Shown here: positions 56,298 to 64,000 of the stretch, one piece after another
How the letters are laid out: the number at the start of each line of letters is the position of its first letter
How positions within the stretch are numbered: the stretch's first letter is position 1
DNA from: Borrelia hermsii DAH
GTDB lineage: Bacteria > Spirochaetota > Spirochaetia > Borreliales > Borreliaceae
DNA: 64,000 nt
Reading direction: 5' to 3'
NCBI RefSeq assembly: GCF_023035675.1
Contig: NZ_CP073136.1
Span: forward strand, 186,001-250,000
The notes under the pieces: model-generated
Told to the model about the DNA's origin: nothing
Database searches by the model: none
The model's input: only the letters and a program-made list of their open reading frames with translations
Made by a program: the position numbers and the translations under genes

Positions 56298-57851
56298 ATG
56301 AAAATAAGATATTTCTGCCTAGCCGCATTTTCAGGCATGCTTACAACTCTGGCAATCCCAAATGAAATCAAAAACATAGGATATTCAAGCATTGGTCTAG
56401 TTGCATACATACCACTTTTCATCGCATTAATTCAAATAAAGAATAAAAAAACTCTCATCAGTTTAACAATCTTTTACTTTTTAATAGCTAATAGCCTACA
56501 AAATTTTTGGCTTGCATTTTTTCATTCATTTGGACTAATCACATTCCTAGGAGCAGTATGTGGATATATTCCTTACGCTTTAGTTTTAGGATACTTGCTA
56601 TACTATTCACTCAAAACTTTTAAGAATAAAACATTGACCTTAGCCATACTCTTCACATTTTATGATTACTCAAAATCAATTGGATTTGCAGCATATCCTT
56701 GGGGATTTTCAGCCTTTATGGTAAATAACTTTAATGATCTCATACAGGTAGCTGACATTTTTGGGGTCTTTTTTGTATGCTTCATCGTTTACTTTTTTAA
56801 TGCAGGAATTGCAAATTTTTTCATAAAACAAAGCAAAACAAACACATTAAGCCTATTATTCTCCATTCTATTAGTAAGTACATCTTTCACTTACGGTATC
56901 ATGAAAAAACAAGCATTAAATCCAATCTTAAGCAAAGAAATAGATACTCTAAAAATTGCAGCAATCCAACTTAATATCGATCCTTGGCTACCTGGAAATC
57001 ATAAAGAAGGAATTAAAACATCTATTAAACTTACAAAACAAGCATTAAGAAAACACCCAGATACAGAACTTGTACTCTGGAGCGAAGGAGTATTAACTTT
57101 ACCATTTAATTCTTACAAAGATTATATTTACTATGATGAAGAATTGATTGGGCTATATGATTCAATAAATGAACTAATAATAAACAGCAAAGCCTACTTT
57201 GTCATTGGTTCACCTTCAAGAACAGATAAAAGCTCATTCACATATCAAAATTCAGTCTATGCAATAAACCCTAATCTTAAGATAGAAAATATATATTCTA
57301 AAATATTCTTAGTTCCATTTTCAGAAAAAGTACCATTTTATGAATATAAATTTGTAAGAGATTTTTTCCGTCAAAACTTTAAACTTATAGGACAAATTAA
57401 CGGAAATAAGCTTGAAATCTTTAAGCTCAAAAAATTCAATTTGGGCTTCCTAATATGCTATGACGATGCATTTCCAGATCTTGCAAGAAGCTATAAAAAA
57501 CAAAACGCAAACCTATTATTAAACTTTTCAAATGATTCTTGGTCACATACAGACTCATCAGAGTGGCAACACTTCGTAGTAGCAAAATTTAGAAGCATAG
57601 AAAATGGAATTAAAACTGTTAGAGCTACAAATTCCGGAATAACTGCTGTAATAAATGAATATGGAGAAAATGTTCAAAGTCTAGAAACCTTTAAAAAAGG
57701 ATATCTAATATCAAAAATAAAATTGCCTCCAAGATTCACAACAATCTATGAACACATTGGAGACTTATTTATATATGCTCTGGCAATAGCAGTTGTAATT
57801 ATGACACTAAGATTCTATTTTATTGAAAAGAGTACCCATTTATCATCCTGA
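56298..57851 (+). CDS. lnt: Apolipoprotein N-acyltransferase
   Basis: Lnt adds the third acyl chain to the N-terminal Cys of lipoproteins in the inner membrane, an important step in lipoprotein-rich Borrelia. The 517-residue product has about seven N-terminal membrane segments (to about 205), a nitrilase domain and a last membrane segment near 490-508. The catalytic triad is visible: Glu at about 263 (LWSEG), Lys at about 335 (YSKIFLVPF) and Cys at about 387 (FLICYDDAFPD). The ATG at 56298 follows AGAGGAAA. Its end overlaps the convergent gene by 37 bp. Confidence 0.95.
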   Translation: MKIRYFCLAAFSGMLTTLAIPNEIKNIGYSSIGLVAYIPLFIALIQIKNKKTLISLTIFYFLIANSLQNFWLAFFHSFGLITFLGAVCGYIPYALVLGYLLYYSLKTFKNKTLTLAILFTFYDYSKSIGFAAYPWGFSAFMVNNFNDLIQVADIFGVFFVCFIVYFFNAGIANFFIKQSKTNTLSLLFSILLVSTSFTYGIMKKQALNPILSKEIDTLKIAAIQLNIDPWLPGNHKEGIKTSIKLTKQALRKHPDTELVLWSEGVLTLPFNSYKDYIYYDEELIGLYDSINELIINSKAYFVIGSPSRTDKSSFTYQNSVYAINPNLKIENIYSKIFLVPFSEKVPFYEYKFVRDFFRQNFKLIGQINGNKLEIFKLKKFNLGFLICYDDAFPDLARSYKKQNANLLLNFSNDSWSHTDSSEWQHFVVAKFRSIENGIKTVRATNSGITAVINEYGENVQSLETFKKGYLISKIKLPPRFTTIYEHIGDLFIYALAIAVVIMTLRFYFIEKSTHLSS

Positions 57852-58579
57852 TTTGCAAAACATAAAGTCTGAACATCTCTCCAAAATGGAATATTTTTAG
57901 TAAAATCATTTTTCTTAGTCTTAACTTTAATGCTATAAGAAACATCCGTATTTTTTATAACATTTAAAGATTTGAGATCATAAAAATCATCAGCTGCAAG
58001 ATAACTCATATCGTCCTTATCAACATCATTTGAAACAATCTCTAACTTTGAAATAAAATCAGCTCTAGGTTCAACTTTTCCCAAAACTTTAACCTCATTA
58101 GCCATAACAGAATTAAGTAAACTTAAATCCTGGAAAAGAAGAGCTCTTACAAATTTGCTAAATTGAAATTTCACTGCTTGTTCTTTATGCTTCTCTCTTT
58201 CCCTATCTGCAATATATTCTATCTTAGGAGAATTTGTCATCTCACTAATTTCAATTTTATCGTGAGTTATCCCTGGAATATCATCAAGTTTAACATCATC
58301 AAATGCAAGAAAGTTAACCTCACCCTCCAATCTAATCTTAGAATCAATTTCCTCTACAGCAGCTTTAAGATTAACTTCTTCCTTCAATTTTGGATAAATT
58401 TCTAAAGCCTTCTTTTGAAAAATTTTTCCCTTCTTAATTTTTCCAACATCAATGTATCTCTGTCCAACTTCATAATAAAAAATAGCAAGTTCTTTTTGTC
58501 TATCATCAACTAAAGAACTATTTTCTGCAAATAAACTTATAAAAGCAAACGGCAAAAACAATAACACCAATTTTCTCAT
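57815..58579 (-). CDS. Secreted protein of unknown function
   Basis: The 254-residue product starts MRKLVLLFLPFAFISLFAEN, a clear signal peptide with cleavage after about residue 18; there is no lipobox Cys. A TPR-like helical region follows (AIFYYEVGQRYIDVGKI), then a linker and a C-terminal domain of about 120 residues with helix then beta strands that could be NTF2-like. The frame can open at 58606, but the ATG at 58579 has a strong GGAGG site. It converges on lnt with a 37-bp overlap. By order it is BB0238 (recalled). Confidence 0.82.
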   Translation of the reverse strand: MRKLVLLFLPFAFISLFAENSSLVDDRQKELAIFYYEVGQRYIDVGKIKKGKIFQKKALEIYPKLKEEVNLKAAVEEIDSKIRLEGEVNFLAFDDVKLDDIPGITHDKIEISEMTNSPKIEYIADREREKHKEQAVKFQFSKFVRALLFQDLSLLNSVMANEVKVLGKVEPRADFISKLEIVSNDVDKDDMSYLAADDFYDLKSLNVIKNTDVSYSIKVKTKKNDFTKNIPFWRDVQTLCFANQDDKWVLFSIK

Positions 58580-58648
58580 GCTAACCTCCACTAAAAATCT
58601 AGTCATTATTAAAAAACAAAAATCAAACTATAAATAATTCATAAGTAA

Positions 58649-59254
58649 TTATATTACAAGTTTCTCTTTAATAAAAGCAATAAGCTTGCTTTTGTGTTCA
58701 TCATCAAAAATATCCATGCTATCATAATCAAATTTCAATTTAGGCGATAAATTATAACTATCATACCAACTTAAATATTTCTCATTAAGGCCTTCAAGAT
58801 ACTCTCTAGGAATACCCGTTTCAAAGCTTCTATTTCTATTCTTAATGCGACGCTCAGCCTCATCAACGCTACAATCAAGATAAATCATCAATACGGGTCT
58901 TTGAGAATGCTCCAGCATATTATCAAGCAAATCAAAATATATCCTACATTCAGCATTGGAAATATATCCACTCTCATTTAAAAGAGAAGCAAAGACACGA
59001 TCACCATAAATAGATCTGTCAAGTATCCCTCCCTTAGTCTTAAATATAGCCTTTATAAGCTTAAACCTTTCATTTAAAAAATTAATCTGAACTGAAAAAG
59101 CCCATCTGGACTTATCCTTATAAAACTTATCTAACATAAACAATGTAAATTCATTATTTAATTCACTGTAAAAAGGAATATTAAACTCTTTAGACAAAAC
59201 ATGCCCAAGCGTAGTTTTCCCTGCCCCAATTAAACCCTCAATTACAATCACCAA
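58649..59254 (-). CDS. dck: Deoxynucleoside kinase
   Basis: This enzyme phosphorylates deoxynucleosides for salvage, which matters because Borrelia cannot make purines de novo. The P-loop is GLIGAGKTT close to the N-terminus; DRSIYGDRVFA carries the DRS motif, and the lid-region Arg residues are in RRIKNRNRSFE. Length is about 201 residues. The frame opens at a TTG at 59266, but the GGAGG site overlaps that codon, so the start is more likely the TTG at 59254 or the next GTG at 59251. Substrate range cannot be told from sequence. Confidence 0.9.
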   Translation of the reverse strand: MVIVIEGLIGAGKTTLGHVLSKEFNIPFYSELNNEFTLFMLDKFYKDKSRWAFSVQINFLNERFKLIKAIFKTKGGILDRSIYGDRVFASLLNESGYISNAECRIYFDLLDNMLEHSQRPVLMIYLDCSVDEAERRIKNRNRSFETGIPREYLEGLNEKYLSWYDSYNLSPKLKFDYDSMDIFDDEHKSKLIAFIKEKLVI

Positions 59255-59405
59255 AATTGCCTCCAAAATCTCTAACTAATATTTAATAGTAGCTAAAAAC
59301 AACATCATTTAAACACATAAAAACATAAATTATTAAGAAATATCAAGTAACAAAAAAGTTTAAAAAACTAAACTCAATATTATTGAATTCAGAATTTTTA
59401 AATCA

Positions 59406-59434
59406 TTGACATTAATTGAAATAAAAAATAAAAT
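59406..59434 (+). promoter_or_regulatory. Strong predicted promoter upstream of a small basic ORF
   Basis: A perfect TTGACA (59406-59411) and TAAAAT (59429-59434, five of six) are spaced exactly 17 bases apart. The predicted start (about 59441) lies inside an inverted repeat TCTCT/AGAGA (59434-59449), which could be an operator or a small 5' hairpin. Confidence 0.6.
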
Positions 59435-59490
59435 CTCTAATATAAGAGACAATTCCATCTACTTTAATGCTCAGTTTAGGGGAATATTGA

Positions 59491-59805
59491 ATGAATGAGA
59501 AATTTGAATTAATCGATTTAAATACCAGAATAACATTGTCTAACAGAATAATTAAAAAATTCATAAAAAAAACAATCAATAAATTTATAAAGGCAAGTCG
59601 TAAAAAGTTTTTCATCCTAAAAAGATTTATCAATGAAATTAAAGCATTAATCAAAAGGTTTAATTTATATAACATAAGTCATAAAATCCTAAACAACCAA
59701 AGAGGCTACGATTATAATTGGCCAAAACTTATATGCCATCATCTTAACCTCTTGACAGCAAAAGATGTATTAATGGATAAAACCTATGCTACGAAAAAAA
59801 TATAA
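59491..59805 (+). CDS. Small basic protein of unknown function between dck and glpF
   Basis: The 104-residue frame starts with ATG and has an AGGGGA site seven bases upstream and a good promoter about 60 bp further up, so expression is plausible. The product is very rich in Lys, Ile, Arg and Phe, with amphipathic helices over the first 65 residues (RIIKKFIKKTINKFIKASRK) and then a less ordered tail containing one Cys and several His. There is no signal peptide. I recognise no family. It may be a small nucleic-acid-binding protein, a toxin-like peptide or the remnant of a larger gene. Confidence 0.45.
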   Translation: MNEKFELIDLNTRITLSNRIIKKFIKKTINKFIKASRKKFFILKRFINEIKALIKRFNLYNISHKILNNQRGYDYNWPKLICHHLNLLTAKDVLMDKTYATKKI

Positions 59806-60114
59806 AGAGTATATCAATGCTTTTATATCAAATTCTATAAATTTTAAATAATGGATATTAAAATATCAAATGAAAAAGTAGCATCTAGTCAGCATGAAAA
59901 GACTTAAATGAAGTGCTTGTATTTGGCAATAATTTAACGAATTGAACATATGAGGGAAAATGAAAAATTATAAAAACACTGTATAAGACTGAAAACATCG
60001 TTTCTGTAATGAACAGATAGCTTATTACAGAAACATAATATTTTTAAAGGACGATAAATATTTTAGAAAGTTAATTTCAAATTAGATCTTATGTAATATT
60101 AAGGAGGTTAAAGA
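59806..60114 (+). promoter_or_regulatory. Long structured leader region of the glp operon
   Basis: This 309-bp stretch holds no convincing gene; short frames are broken by stops. Candidate boxes TTGAAC (59942) and TATAAA (59969) have a spacing of 21, too long for a standard promoter, and TATAAG occurs at 59982. The main feature is the hairpin at 60000-60034. An AAGGAGG site at about 60101-60107 serves glpF. A long leader also precedes glpF in B. burgdorferi as I recall, so regulation at the RNA level is plausible. Confidence 0.45.
60000..60034 (+). promoter_or_regulatory. Perfect 11-bp stem-loop in the glpF leader
   Basis: GTTTCTGTAAT and ATTACAGAAAC are exact inverted copies separated by 13 bases. 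The structure lies about 80 bases before the glpF start, and a five-base T-run follows it after six bases. It could be an attenuator, an operator for a dimeric regulator or an RNA stability element. Confidence 0.6.
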
Positions 60115-60891
60115 ATGATTTATATACGATTTAAAGAATTTATTGCAGAATTTTTAGGCACATTTATTTTGCTAGCACTTGGAACAGGTTCTATAGCAAT
60201 GACAACCCTATTCCCATCAAATCCTGCTGTAGCTGGAGAAATAATAAAGGGGGGCTATACAAATATAGTACTTGGTTGGGGCCTAGGTGTAACATTTGGG
60301 GTTTATACAGCTGCAAAAATTAGTGGTGCACATTTAAATCCTGCCCTTAGCATTGGACTTGCTAGTATTGGCAAATTTCCAACGTCAAAGCTTTTCCACT
60401 ACATTTTAGCACAAATACTTGGGGCATTTTCTGGAGCTCTAATGACACTAATTGTATTCTACCCTAAATGGATAGAAATAGATCCTACATTTGAAATTAC
60501 CCAAGGCATCATGTCAACTTTTCCCGCTGTCTCTGGTTTTTGGCCTGGATTTATTGACCAAATATTTGGAACATTTTTATTGATGTTTTTAGTTCTAGTT
60601 GTTGGAAAGTTTGTCAAGGAAGAGACTCAAAACCCATTTTTCCCCTTCATTATTGGAGCAATAGTTCTAGCCATTGGAATAAGCTTTGGAGGAATGAATG
60701 GTTATGCTATTAACCCAGCAAGGGATTTGGGGCCAAGAATATTACTACTACTGGCTGGTTTTAAAAATCACGGTTTTGATGACATGACTGTATTCATCAT
60801 TCCTATATTAGGCCCAATAATTGGCGCTATTTTAGGTGCTATAGTTTATGAATTTACCTTAGAAGACAAAAATAATCTTAAAGAATTTTAA
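60115..60891 (+). CDS. glpF: Glycerol uptake facilitator (aquaglyceroporin)
   Basis: GlpF lets glycerol diffuse across the inner membrane; glycerol is a major carbon source for Borrelia in the tick. The 258-residue product has six membrane segments and the two pore motifs SGAHLNPALS and GYAINPARDLGPR; the Asp after the second NPAR is typical of glycerol channels, as opposed to water channels. The ATG at 60115 has a near-perfect AAGGAGG site. It heads glpF-glpK-glpT. Confidence 0.97.
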   Translation: MIYIRFKEFIAEFLGTFILLALGTGSIAMTTLFPSNPAVAGEIIKGGYTNIVLGWGLGVTFGVYTAAKISGAHLNPALSIGLASIGKFPTSKLFHYILAQILGAFSGALMTLIVFYPKWIEIDPTFEITQGIMSTFPAVSGFWPGFIDQIFGTFLLMFLVLVVGKFVKEETQNPFFPFIIGAIVLAIGISFGGMNGYAINPARDLGPRILLLLAGFKNHGFDDMTVFIIPILGPIIGAILGAIVYEFTLEDKNNLKEF

Positions 60892-60952
60892 TATAATCCA
60901 AATAACATTGATTATTTGGTTATTGAAATAATGCTAAGGAAGGGCAACTACT

Positions 60953-62440
60953 ATGAAATATATTCTATCTCTTGACCAAGGCACAACTAGTTCAAGAGCG
61001 GTAATATTCGATAAGAATGCAAACATAAAAGGATTTGCAAAAAAGGAATTTAAACAAATTTATCCACATCCAAGTTGGGTTGAGCACGATCCAAACGAAA
61101 TATGGGGCTCTCTACTAGGAGTTATGGCAGAAGCTTTAGCAAACGCAAGAACTTTTCCCAATAATATTGAAGCAATTGGAATCACAAATCAAAGAGAAAC
61201 GACCATTATTTGGGATAGGAACACAGGACATCCAATTTATAACGCAATAGTCTGGCAAGACAGAAGAACCGCACAACTTTGTGATGAATTAAAATCAAAA
61301 GGAAAAGATAAAATTTTTTTACAAAAAACAGGTCTTGTATTAGATGCTTACTTTAGCGGCACAAAAATAAAATGGATACTGGACAATGTTGCAGGAGCAA
61401 GAAAACGAGCAGAAAAAGGGGAACTATGTTTCGGAACAATAGATACTTGGATAGTATGGAACCTTACTAAAGGAAAAATACATATTACAGATTATTCTAA
61501 CGCATCAAGAACTCTACTTTTAAACATTAAATCACTTAAATGGGACTGTGATCTATTACAAATATTAGACATCCCAAAATCACTTTTACCTGAACTTAAA
61601 CAAAGTTCCGAGGTGTATGGCAAAACCGACGCTTCCGCACTGGGAACAGAAATCATTATTTCAGGAATTGCAGGGGATCAATTTGCAGCAACATTTGGAC
61701 AAGCATGTCTTCAAAAAGGAATGGCTAAAAATACCTATGGAACTGGCTGCTTTGTCACTGTCAACATAGGAAAAAAACCCATCATAAATGAACAAAAAAT
61801 TTTAACGTCAATTGCATGGGGAAGAAAAAATTCAATAACTTATGTTTTTGAGGGAAGTGTTTTCATTGGGGGAGCTGTAATTCAATGGTTAAGAGACAAT
61901 CTAGAACTATTTAGAAAAAGCGGTGATGCAGAGGCAGTAGCAGCCTCAGTAGATAATAATGGGGGCATTTATTTCGTGCCAGCATTTGTAGGACTTGGAA
62001 CACCTCATTGGGATCCTTATGCCAGAGGAATGATTATTGGACTTACAAGAAGCTCAACAAAAGAACATATTACAAGAGCGGCTCTTGAAAGCATTGCATT
62101 GCAAAGCTTTGATGTACTAACCGAAATGCAAAACTCTATTCAAGAATTTGAAATAAAGGAATTAAGAGTTGATGGGGGAGCTAGTAAAAATAATCTACTT
62201 ATGCAATTCCAAGCTGATATTTTACAGTGCAATGTTGTAAGGCCCAAAATCACAGAAACGACCGCTCTTGGTTCTGCCTATCTAGCAGGACTTGCTGTTG
62301 GATATTGGGAAAGTGCTGAAGAGATTACAAGTCTTTGGAAATCAGATAAAATATTTGAACCTTCAATGGAAAAAAGTAAAAGAGAAGATTTAATCTATAA
62401 TTGGAATAAAGCTATTAAGAGGGCAAAAGCTTGGATTTAA
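60953..62440 (+). CDS. glpK: Glycerol kinase
   Basis: GlpK phosphorylates glycerol to glycerol-3-phosphate, trapping it for glycolysis and lipid synthesis. The 495-residue product has the FGGY-kinase start [16 protein letters not shown], the glycerol-contact [11 protein letters not shown] and YSNASRTLL segments, [10 protein letters not shown], and [20 protein letters not shown] near the C-terminus. Length is normal. The ATG at 60953 follows AAGGAAGGG with somewhat wide spacing. It is 61 bp after glpF. Confidence 0.98.
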   Translation: MKYILSLDQGTTSSRAVIFDKNANIKGFAKKEFKQIYPHPSWVEHDPNEIWGSLLGVMAEALANARTFPNNIEAIGITNQRETTIIWDRNTGHPIYNAIVWQDRRTAQLCDELKSKGKDKIFLQKTGLVLDAYFSGTKIKWILDNVAGARKRAEKGELCFGTIDTWIVWNLTKGKIHITDYSNASRTLLLNIKSLKWDCDLLQILDIPKSLLPELKQSSEVYGKTDASALGTEIIISGIAGDQFAATFGQACLQKGMAKNTYGTGCFVTVNIGKKPIINEQKILTSIAWGRKNSITYVFEGSVFIGGAVIQWLRDNLELFRKSGDAEAVAASVDNNGGIYFVPAFVGLGTPHWDPYARGMIIGLTRSSTKEHITRAALESIALQSFDVLTEMQNSIQEFEIKELRVDGGASKNNLLMQFQADILQCNVVRPKITETTALGSAYLAGLAVGYWESAEEITSLWKSDKIFEPSMEKSKREDLIYNWNKAIKRAKAWI

Positions 62441-62544
62441 TAACTTCCATTACTAATATTTCAAATATCCAAAGACTAATATTTCTTAAGCTATACACTT
62501 AATATATAAAATTAAAATTTGGTAAATACATGGAGTATTCAATT

Positions 62545-63915
62545 ATGAAAAAATTATTCAATTTTCTAAAACCAGCACCTCATATAAAGAGAGTACACAA
62601 AGAATTAGAAGAATCATTATATAAAAAATATAGATTTCAAATATTTATGTCAATATTTATAGGATATGCTGGATTTTATTTAACGAGAAAAATCTTTGCA
62701 TTTGCTATGCCAGCTCTTGAAAAAGACGGTTTTAGCAAAGGGCAATTAGGAACAATTTTATCTGGGGTTTCAATTGCATATGGATTTTCTAAATTTATTA
62801 TGGGAAACGTCTCAGATCGAAGTAATCCCAGGTATTTCTTAGCGCTAGGGCTATTTCTAACAGCAATAATTACCATTATATTTGGATTATTCCCGTGGAA
62901 ATCAATTGAAAGCACCATAATTGCAGCAATATTAATGTTCATTCTAATGTTTGTAAATGGATGGGTTCAAGGCATGGGATGGCCTGCGTGTGGACGAACT
63001 ATGGTTCACTGGTGGTCAAGAAAAGAAAGAGGACTAACTGTTGCCACATGGAATTTATCTCACAATATAGGAGGGGGAGCAGCTGGAATAATATCCTCTT
63101 GGGCTCTGTTTTATTTTAAGGAATGGCAAGCTATACTTTATGTACCAACAGGACTAGTAATAGGAATTGCAATATTTGTTTTGCTTGCACTAAGGGATAC
63201 ACCTCAATCTGTAGGATTACCACCAATTGAAGAATATAAAAATGATTATCCTGATAACTATACAGAAAAGGCAGAAGAAGAACTTAATACAAAAGATATA
63301 TTTGTAAAATATGTCCTTAACAATAATCTGCTATGGTATATAGCTATTGCTAATGCATTTATATATTTTGTAAGATACGGGGTCCTAGATTGGGCACCAT
63401 CATACCTCTTGCAAGTAAAACACTTTTCCATAAAAAACTCAGGATGGGCATATTCACTTTATGAATTTTCAGCTATTCCTGGAACAATAGCTTGCGGATG
63501 GATATCTGATAAAATTTTTAAAGGAAGAAGATCGGAGACTGGAATAATTTTCATAACCGCCACTCTTATTGCAATAATTATATATTGGCAATTACCAGAA
63601 AATAATCCAACACTCACAACTGTTATCTTGGCAATAATAGGATTCCTAATCTACGGCCCTGTTATGCTTATTGGTCTTCATGCTCTTGATCTTGCACCAA
63701 AAAAAGCTGCAGGAACTGCTGCAGGGTTTACAGGATTATTTGGATACATAGGGGGTTCTGTTACTGCTAGTGCCATTACAGGAATTGTATTGCAACACTT
63801 TAATTGGGACGTCTACTTCTATCTATTAATAACTGCATGCATATTTGCAATAATATTTATGAGTTTAACATTAAAGAAAGAGAAAAAAATTAATGACACT
63901 AATAAACTACAATAG
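62545..63915 (+). CDS. glpT: Glycerol-3-phosphate transporter GlpT
   Basis: GlpT is a 12-segment MFS antiporter exchanging glycerol-3-phosphate for phosphate. The 456-residue product keeps very long stretches of the enterobacterial protein: YGFSKFIMG-VSDRSNPR, GWVQGMGWPACGRTMVHWWS, LPPIEEYKNDYPD, and IYGPVMLIGLHALDLAPKKA. The substrate Arg is seen in YLTRK. The frame opens with an ATG at 62530, but the ATG at 62545 (MKKLFNFLKPAPHIKR) has GGAG nine bases upstream and matches the E. coli start, so it is preferred. glpT after glpK is a mark of relapsing-fever Borrelia. Confidence 0.95.
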   Translation: MKKLFNFLKPAPHIKRVHKELEESLYKKYRFQIFMSIFIGYAGFYLTRKIFAFAMPALEKDGFSKGQLGTILSGVSIAYGFSKFIMGNVSDRSNPRYFLALGLFLTAIITIIFGLFPWKSIESTIIAAILMFILMFVNGWVQGMGWPACGRTMVHWWSRKERGLTVATWNLSHNIGGGAAGIISSWALFYFKEWQAILYVPTGLVIGIAIFVLLALRDTPQSVGLPPIEEYKNDYPDNYTEKAEEELNTKDIFVKYVLNNNLLWYIAIANAFIYFVRYGVLDWAPSYLLQVKHFSIKNSGWAYSLYEFSAIPGTIACGWISDKIFKGRRSETGIIFITATLIAIIIYWQLPENNPTLTTVILAIIGFLIYGPVMLIGLHALDLAPKKAAGTAAGFTGLFGYIGGSVTASAITGIVLQHFNWDVYFYLLITACIFAIIFMSLTLKKEKKINDTNKLQ

Positions 63916-63990
63916 TAATTATTACAATAGGCATTATATAAAAATAAAAGGTTAATAAATTATGTTATATAATATAATAATCATAAGTAT

Positions 63991-64000
63991 GAGAGGTTAA
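63991..64000 (+). promoter_or_regulatory. Ribosome-binding site for a gene just beyond the window
   Basis: The window ends in GAGAGGTTAA, a good ribosome-binding site with no start codon after it. About 75 bp separate it from glpT. In relapsing-fever Borrelia the next gene is glpQ, which would make glycerol-3-phosphate for GlpT, so a glpQ start just outside is the natural prediction. Confidence 0.45.

Noticed and set aside
59412-59675. 87-codon minus-strand frame opposite the small basic gene
   Set aside because: It is hydrophobic only because it is the antisense of Lys/Ile-rich codons; no start signals were seen, while the plus frame has both promoter and ribosome-binding site.
63962-64000. 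12-codon frame at the right edge
   Set aside because: It has no ribosome-binding site, and its last codons are the probable ribosome-binding site of the next gene.

Overview
The window is a piece of a Borrelia (spirochaete) chromosome. The base composition is very AT-rich, there are almost no gaps between genes, and the gene order (tsaB-tsaE ... rplT-rpmI-infC ... prfA-prmC-rel ... ddl-murE ... hflK-hflC ... lmp1-mutL ... efp, pstSCAB ... alaS-fliG1 ... rho, hbb ... glpF-glpK) matches, as I recall it, roughly BB0185 to BB0241 of B. burgdorferi B31. A glpT gene directly after glpK, with a ribosome-binding site at the very end of the window for one more gene, points to the relapsing-fever group, which carries glpT and glpQ between glpK and glpD. 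No database search was made; names rest on motifs and synteny.

Layout. 1-2850 (mostly minus): tsaB, tsaE, a small unknown gene, then infC-rpmI-rplT. 2951-6389: an unknown membrane protein and lipoprotein (plus), then tatD and a TPR protein (minus). 6687-12823 (plus): prfA, prmC, rel and a large membrane protein with a peptidase-like lumenal domain. 12820-15445 (minus): ddl and murE. 15572-19030 (plus): tRNA-Cys, a CBS-domain protein, hflK, hflC. 19031-19720 is the least gene-dense stretch: a strong hairpin, tRNA-Phe and what looks like a decayed second tRNA-Phe. 19721-32060 (plus apart from rsmD): a degenerate HD-GYP-like protein, galU, an unknown gene, a TPR gene with 29 copies of a 54-bp repeat and two frameshifts, lmp1, mutL and a coiled-coil protein. 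32157-33445: tRNA(CAU), then a lipoprotein and efp (minus). 33511-37710: the phosphate transporter pstSCAB. 37711-42967 (minus): ZIP transporter, alaS, fliG1, pgl, SIMPL protein. 43057-49124: dus (plus), serS (minus), lipoprotein and M16 metalloprotease (plus). 49153-56199 (minus): rpmE, rho, bactofilin, hbb, rpsT, membrane protein, ychF, and a TPR/beta-propeller/VWA protein. 56298-59254: lnt (plus), a secreted protein and dck (minus). 59406-64000 (plus): a candidate small basic gene, then the glycerol operon glpF-glpK-glpT with a long, structured leader.

Functionally the window is mainly housekeeping: translation, cell wall (ddl, murE, bactofilin), lipoprotein maturation (lnt), membrane quality control (hflKC), phosphate and glycerol uptake, and stringent response (rel). 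The parts most worth a second look are the repeat array with its duplicated frameshift, the decayed tRNA, the degenerate HD-GYP and peptidase-like proteins, the binding-protein-like insert in PstA, and the unassigned small gene plus hairpin in front of glpF.
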